Assembly (NCBI GenBank): GCA_021464415.1 | Contig: CM038468.1 | Location: 4,836,001 to 4,900,000, forward strand | Origin: Lonicera japonica | Taxonomy: Eukaryota > Streptophyta > Magnoliopsida > Dipsacales > Caprifoliaceae | Length of the DNA stretch: 64,000 nt | Direction: 5' to 3' | Part shown: one piece after another, positions 58,156 through 64,000 of the stretch | Position numbering within the stretch: the first letter of the stretch is position 1 | Layout of the letters: each line of letters begins with the position of its first letter | Notes under the pieces: model-generated | Told to the model about the DNA's origin: nothing | What the model saw: the letters and a program-made list of their open reading frames with translations, nothing else | Databases searched by the model: none | Made by a program: the position numbers and the translations under genes

Positions 58156-60354
58156 TGTAGGTGGTGTGTTTGTGTATCGAATTGAACCATAGTAGATCAG
58201 GCCCAAACTGGTAGAGACGATAATTGAACCAAGCTTGATGATCAATCTACAGCTATAGAGATAAAGGTTTTTATTGATTTATTCCTTTAGCTCTCATGGC
58301 TTCTGTAGGTCGGAAAATACCCTAGAGGGGGGGTGAATAGGGTTTTTAAAACTTAATCGGATTTTTAAAATTGATTTAAAAATATTTAATGTCTATATTT
58401 ATCAAGCAATCAAGAACAAAGTTAATTCCAAACACAATGAATAAATAGCACAATATAATAGAGCAAGAGATAGAAAGATAGAACCGATCGAAGTCGAAGA
58501 TTTTTTGTCCACACGGTTCGGCTTGTTCCCCTACTCCGCGCTCGGTTAGTTCCCCGAGAATTTCCACTATAACCGATCTCCTTTCGGGTGAAGATCAAAC
58601 CTCTACAAGTGTATTCTTCTCACACACTCTTATAAGTATTGAAAACACCTTCAATACCTTCACAAGAAATCCTTCTTGCTAATCTATGAGATACACCTCT
58701 CACAATTATGATTCAAAATGAGTTTTGGTGACAAACACCAATGTACAATATCTCTCTTGTATATGAAAAAATACAAATGAAGCTCACACTAAGAGATATC
58801 AAAATTGATCAAAGTATATAGCTCAAAAATGAAAGATTGATCAATTAAATGAATTGAATACTTGAATAACTTTTTATATATGTAAAATGAGTTTGTAGAA
58901 TGATTCAAGTGTGTTAAAACATGTCTAAGACATCATATTTATAGCTTACAAAATCATATGGCCGTTGGGAATGATTAAGAGAGGTTTTGGCTCCAAGGTA
59001 TACATTTTCAAACTTTCCAACAACTAGTTTTGACAAAACAAATTCAAAATTGTTTTGTTAATTTCTCTCAATTAGACTGTTGGATCATGCTCAAATTTTA
59101 GTCAAAATTTCTAGGAGATGTTGACTAACTACTGTAAAAATTTCAAAATGATCGGAGTTCGGGAAGACCTCCATTTTACCGTTAGATCAAAACTGGGCAA
59201 AAATTGAGCGAATTTTAAACAAAAAATAAAAATATTTTTCCAATTTAATAATTTAGTTCCAAATAAAATTCTAATGATTTTTGAACTTCAAAGATATGTT
59301 TCTAAGATTCCTATTTTTATTATAGCTTAAAATATGATCATTTAAAATTAATATGAATTTATTTTGAAACTCGGTTTTTGTAAAATGATGTTTTTCAAAT
59401 AAATTCAATTTCAAGCTAGTTTGAATCAATCTTTAAAAGATGCAAGAATATGTTTGAGCTATACGGATTTGATCAATAAAGTATATTTACATAAAATCTA
59501 AGCACTCACTCCATTTAATGATAATTCGAATCTTCGTGATGCTTGATTTTCTTGTGCGTATCTTTACTTGTTTGATGTTCTTGATCCTTTCTTGGTTTTG
59601 ATTCTTTGTGAAGCACATGGAGATCATTTGAGTTCATTTCTTGTGAGTGAAAGCATTTGTGGAGCTTTGTGTGAGAGTTTGACTATATCGGTTTGACGTC
59701 ACACTTGGTTGAAAAAGATATCGGCTAATGGCTATCATCATTGGAACAACCGAGTTAAATAATATTATATTAACTTATTGTAATTATCAAAATAAGATTA
59801 ATTGACTTTAAGGTCAACAGCTTCTTTTAGAGAGAGAATACTAATAGTGTTACTATAAAGCTCTCATGCTCTGTAATATCCCTCTCCTATTTATAGGTAT
59901 CTTTCGTAATCCCCAAGTTTAATTAGGTCATAAGTAAAATGACTATAAACGGTATAGCTCATGGTCCTTGTGATCCTAACATGTTCCTTCCATGTGAGGG
60001 GAGCGTATTTGTTATAACTAACTTTTAGCACTTTACATGTGTCACCTCGTCATCCGTTTTTGTAGTGAACACTTATCATGCTATGTTATCACAGGTGTCA
60101 CTGTCTTATTGGTTAGGACGCCCATATCGACATTTTCTCTATTTGTAAGCTCGAAACCTTACTTAACTTAATTATTTCTTACTCGGCGCTTGACTACCCT
60201 TTACTCGGCGTGCTATTATTATTTATTCGGCACATACCCTGTAATGCCCTTCATGTTGTTGGGCATTATTCATAACCCATTCTATCCTTCCCGATATATG
60301 GGCCTTGCCTTGCCCATTCGGCCCACAAAGGAGTACTAAAATTATGCCCCCACA
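58156..60354 (-). mobile_element. 5' LTR of gypsy copy B (interrupted)
   Basis: Minus-strand start TGTGGGGGCATAATTTTAG at 60354 and end CACCTACA at 58156. About 678 bp without the nested solo LTR. TATA box on the minus strand at 59889-59896. Its left neighbour is the primer site; its right neighbour is antisense-ORF copy C, into which the element inserted. Confidence 0.9.
58304..59819 (-). mobile_element. Solo LTR in copy B's 5' LTR (1516 bp)
   Basis: Ends TGTAGGTCGG...GGTCAACA on the plus strand, with a perfect 5-bp duplication GCTTC (58299-58303 and 59820-59824). The 'cctagagggggggtgaatagg' end and the opposite 'TGTTGACCTTAAAGTC' start are a familiar pairing in plant copia LTRs, which places the element on the minus strand. 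No coding domains. Confidence 0.88.
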
Positions 60355-61489
60355 GGTAGGAACAGACTTCAGTTTCTTGCCATCCTCAGGCAAGATCATG
60401 GCTATTGCTAAAGCATGAGCAACTCTGCTGCTGGACAGAGCAGAGTCTTTGATGTTAATTGGCCTTTTATCATGAGCAAATTGAGGCCTAACAACGAATT
60501 CTTCAGAAAGCTAAAGCTTCCTCAGAAGGATTGCCTTCCTCTGTCTCAGTCATCTCAGGATGAACAAGGGAGTTGACTGTATGTTAGGCATCTTCAAACT
60601 CTGGTGCCTCTTTTGTAGGAGAAGGACGAAGATTTTCAGAAGCTTTAGTATCCCTAACTGCTTCAGAAGTATCCTCCTTCACAATGGGATCCATAACCTC
60701 AACAGGAGGGGTCTTTTCGCGAGTCAATATCCTTTTCTTTCTAGGAGGATTCGCTGAACTCCCAGAGGCATTAATATCAATTGGAGAAGAGGCCGTTGTA
60801 GCTGAGGCCCTATCTTGATAAAGTTGGCCGTTTAGAGAATCAAAAATACTCCGTCGACCAACCATATTTATGCAGAGCCGGCCCTAGGGCAGGGCTGGCA
60901 GGGTGACTGCCTAAGGCCCAAAATTTTAGAGGGGCACAAATATTTGTTTATATATATATATATATATGTTAAAAAATATAAAAAAATTAATTAATAATGA
61001 AACTTTCTGCGAAAAAAACTTAGACTTCCAAAGGTCTAATTGTGTGTAAGAAAACAGTTCTTTTAACTCTTCTTCGATATTTCTTCCCATATTCAATCTC
61101 AATCTTCTCATGCAATTAGATAAAATTAGAGGGGCACCAATATTTTTTCTTTTATTCATATTAATTTTAAAATAATAAGAGAGAATTTTATATTTAATTG
61201 TAAGGCATTTTGCAGAATTTTTTGCAATTGTAATATATTTTTTGTGCCATGTAAATTCTTATCATTGAAATAAAATTATTTTTTAAATATATAAAAATAA
61301 TTTATTTACTTATAAAAAGCATCTTTTTAAGTTTTACCCAGGACCTACAAATGGCCAGGACCGGCTCTGTATTTATGTTTAAGGATTCGACTTGATCAGG
61401 AAAGATAGATTGTTCTATCCTAGGTCTTCTCCTTAGTGGAGATTCCACAACCTCTTCAGAACTTCCTTCGGCAGGTATGTCAATACTTT
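60355..61489 (-). pseudogene. Antisense accessory ORF, copy C (fragment)
   Basis: A third copy of the gypsy antisense ORF, minus strand: 60865-60584 carries 'RRSIFDSLNGQLYQDRAS' and 'DPIVKEDTSEAVRD', and continues to 60355 ('kdgkklksvp' equivalent), where copy B cuts it. The upstream part resumes after the hAT MITE at 61378-61489 and then ends. It belongs to an otherwise missing plus-strand gypsy element, the target of copy B. Confidence 0.75.
60873..61369. mobile_element. hAT-type MITE (497 bp) in copy C
   Basis: Perfect 8-bp duplication TATTTATG (60865-60872 and 61370-61377). Terminal inverted repeats CAGAGCCGGCCCT and, reversed from the right, CAGAGCCGGTCCT. This terminus is well known among plant hAT MITEs. 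A (TA)n run lies at about 60950-60966. No transposase. Confidence 0.93.
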
Positions 61490-61689
61490 GTTAAGATTTC
61501 TGGGTCACAAGAAATAAAAAAGATGAAATTTACCCATTTTAAAAAAAATAAAATTGGGTGCACATGTATTGGAATATATCCGAGTTTCAACAACAGTATT
61601 AAACTTTTTGATAATATTATCATATCTCACTTACCGTACATAAGCTTATAAATCTCATTTTAATGCCATTTAATTTCCTCGTTGGCTTA
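61490..61689. other. Spacer between gypsy copy C and LINE fragment
   Basis: AT-rich, no gene or repeat recognised. Confidence 0.4.
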
Positions 61690-62040
61690 AAGCTACTGCC
61701 TCTGAACTGGCCGAAGCCATTAGCTATGGGGTGGCTAATATCGTGGCGGATAGTGATTCGAGAGTAGCTATTGATCTAATAACCAATGAACACCCGTGTT
61801 TCAACAAAGTTGATTCTATTGTGCAGGATATTCGGGATTGGTCTAATAGGATCAAAGTAGTTTCTTCCTTTGCTCCTCAGCATGTAATGTGGTTGTTCAA
61901 TTCATGGTCTAGCCCGTCATGCTTTTTCTACTTGTTTTTTGGAGAGCTGAAACTCCTTATTTTCATATTGGATCGTGGACCTTGTGTCCTGTGATAGGTC
62001 ACTTTTAATCTTTTCTCTGGTTTTCAGCAATCAAAAAAAA
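61690..62040 (+). pseudogene. LINE 3' end with RNase H-like domain
   Basis: Plus strand, 'ELAEAISYGVANIVADSDSRVAIDLI' (61701 onward) matches the RVT_3 RNase H-like domain found at the end of plant LINE (L1-type) ORF2 proteins; the Asp in 'ADSDS' is the expected catalytic one. A frameshift near 61910 breaks the end. The segment ends 'cttttctctggttttcagc' plus an A-rich tail (62028-62040), as expected of a 5'-truncated LINE copy. Confidence 0.7.
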
Positions 62041-64000
62041 TCCATGTAACAGTATTTGACAATTTAAATCGTAAATGGGAGACTAATATGTTAGTCTAGT
62101 TTTACAAACATCATTAAAGAAAAAAAAAACAGAAGGAATATTGGTTCATCATCCCTACTATACGATGATATAGCGCTATAGCGGCAAGATATTAACACCT
62201 TTTCTACATGATTTTTGTTTTAAGTTTTTGTATTTTCTGCATTTTTTTATAAAAAAATTACGAACTTGTGTTGACTGTTTATTGCCCTATTTTACTTTTA
62301 AATTTGATTTATCCAGTTTACTTTAAAGGGCGTTTTCCATAAGGTTTCTCGGCCCCGAAAATTGTAAAAAATCCATCCACTTGCGTATTTAAAGGAGACA
62401 GTCTTTCAAAGAATTTGTCGTAGTATATCTCTCACAGTAAAAATATATGCATATTAGTATATTACAACAAAAGTATCTTTCAATTACGTTAATCATTTCT
62501 AACTATTATACTAATTCACAGTACCTCTGCTCTAGGTAAGAGTATATGTGAATTACGTTAATAAGTACTTCTAAATTAAGAGTATTTGTGAACTATCTGT
62601 ATGCGAACTAAGTGAATTACACAAAACAATATTTGTATGTACGGACAACAAGCTTTACATAAAAAGGAAGGAAATGGAGTTGCATTTGTAAAAATTATGA
62701 ACTCAAAAACCTAACACTATTTTTTTTTCTCAAAATCTTCTTTATTTTTCCTCGGAGTGCCAGCTGAGGGCATGTTTTTCGTCGCAACTTGAAAGTATTC
62801 ATGTTGGTGAACAATAATAATAATAATAATCGGTTACAAGTGCAACATTAATCTTCCACTCTGTGTTTTAACAGCGTAAGTTTGCCACAAAATAAACCCC
62901 CTAGATAAATACGCTTGAAAGACATCCATTCAGCACATTTCCTCTCGATCATCAACACAAAATTTATACACGCGAATACCAAACGAAAAGGAGAAATAAT
63001 TAAAGAACAATATTACATGTATCAAAATTATACACAAAACAAGTATCAAAATACATTATATAGTTCTAATTGTACAAATAATACAAATACATAATATCTT
63101 TCATATTCATTATGTACATAACTTTTAGATTTACGTATATTTTTTTTAAATTAAATGGACCTAACACATTATATTAGTACAAATTAGAATGTTGATGCAG
63201 ATGTGGATTGATGAATAGGACTTACCTATTGTTTTCTAATACATATACATGTTCAACAATAGTTTACTGAAATATTTTGAATCAACCCATATAACCTATA
63301 ATATATTTTGCCGTATTGTACCTGCTATTATATTTAAAATATGTAACACATCCTTTAACTTAGGAAGGGGTACTATTAATATTATTTACTGTCTCAAATT
63401 GATAGTTCGCTTTGGATTTAATACTTTATATGAAAGTAATAAATTCAATCCAATTTAACGTATATAATTGTGGGTGGTGAAAATTAGTTTAAAGCCTATT
63501 GTTAAGGGAATCAGCCCAATTAGATGATGTTGGTAACCAAAATAAGTAAATGAACTCTTACCATTGTGGTTTATCGATCAAACAGTACCCAAGCCTCAAG
63601 TACCCAAACCTCAAGAACAACAAGAACTCTTCAATTTTTCATTTTTACTTATAATGCATGTACAACTCTTTTTTTTATTTTCGTTAACTTATAATTTTCA
63701 TTGGATCGGGAATTATTTAATGGTTTTTTATTGAGCAATAACTATTGGCTTCCTCCAATTTCTAAATTTTATAATTGCAATTTTACCCATTATTTTTAAG
63801 CAATAACATAAAGTTTAATAAGAAACAAATCTTAATTCTCCATGGTACAAATTATATAATTTTCACTAAGACTAAAACTTATGATTGAATAAGATTGAAG
63901 TGGTAATAAATAGAAAGAAATTCACGCGATAAATCAACTCGTAGTTGTTGAAAATGCAAGTTTCATTTTGTGCATGAGAGAGCAATGACCCATCACATAC
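62041..64000. other. AT-rich intergenic DNA with R1 repeat and microsatellite
   Basis: No gene. An (AAT)n microsatellite is at about 62814-62832. An R1 repeat copy lies at 63735-64000 and runs past the window end. Short frames here (for example 63249) are unsupported. Confidence 0.5.

Larger units (their letters stand above)
44398..60354 (-). mobile_element. Ty3/gypsy copy B (Tat-like), nearly complete but decayed
   Basis: On the minus strand from the right: 5' LTR (58156-60354), primer site, gag, protease, RT, RNase H, integrase (to 50992), 3' tandem repeats, and antisense ORFs that read on the plus strand (47640 back to 44398). A 3' LTR is reduced to a fragment of about 35 bp at 44351-44388. 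It is interrupted by three solo LTRs, a Mutator-like element and a Harbinger MITE. The base next to the LTR start (60355-60359, GGTAG) has no partner at the other end, consistent with loss of the 3' end in the fusion with copy A. Confidence 0.8.

Overview
This window looks like gene-poor, AT-rich DNA from the nuclear genome of a flowering plant. I found no intact host gene. The evidence for a plant is a Ty1/copia element primed by initiator tRNA-Met, Ty3/gypsy elements of Tat-like layout with an antisense accessory ORF, two Mutator-like elements with 9-bp target duplications, hAT and PIF/Harbinger MITEs, and a decayed caulimovirid (pararetrovirus) remnant. The species cannot be named from the sequence.

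Layout. 1-7505 and 18864-23217 are two colinear, diverged copies of one non-coding block in the same orientation. The first copy alone has gained an LTR fragment, an array of 21 near-palindromes (1722-2712) and an endogenous pararetrovirus fragment (about 5040-7110, minus strand). A Mutator-like element (7832-9164) follows. A 6728-bp copia element (9583-16310) separates the two blocks; its 693-bp LTRs differ at 12 positions, its TSD is AAATG, and a solo LTR is nested just before its polypurine tract. From 24542 to 31609 lies a stack of forward, nested and inverted copies of one 1.73-kb LTR family (TGATAAACGC...GCGTCA).

36722-61489 is dominated by one family of Ty3/gypsy elements. Copy A (plus strand, 5'-truncated) and copy B (minus strand, 5' LTR at 58156-60354) face each other tail to tail, forming an imperfect inverted repeat of several kilobases centred near 44370. 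The arms carry an intron-containing antisense ORF with a coiled coil. A third copy (C) lies at 60355-61489. Later insertions riddle this region: four solo LTRs, two hAT MITEs, one Harbinger MITE and a Mutator-like element in gag whose interior encodes a peptide resembling SIAMESE-RELATED CDK inhibitors. A LINE 3' end (61690-62040) and quiet AT-rich DNA finish the window.

Nothing here works as an operon or pathway; the window is a record of transposition. Insertion order can be read from target duplications: for example, the LTR at 48235-50398 lies inside the LTR at 47757-50548, which lies inside copy B. The most interesting structures are the palindrome arrays, the tail-to-tail gypsy hairpin, the likely gene capture in the second Mutator-like element, and an insertion lying 13 bp after an LTR TATA box.
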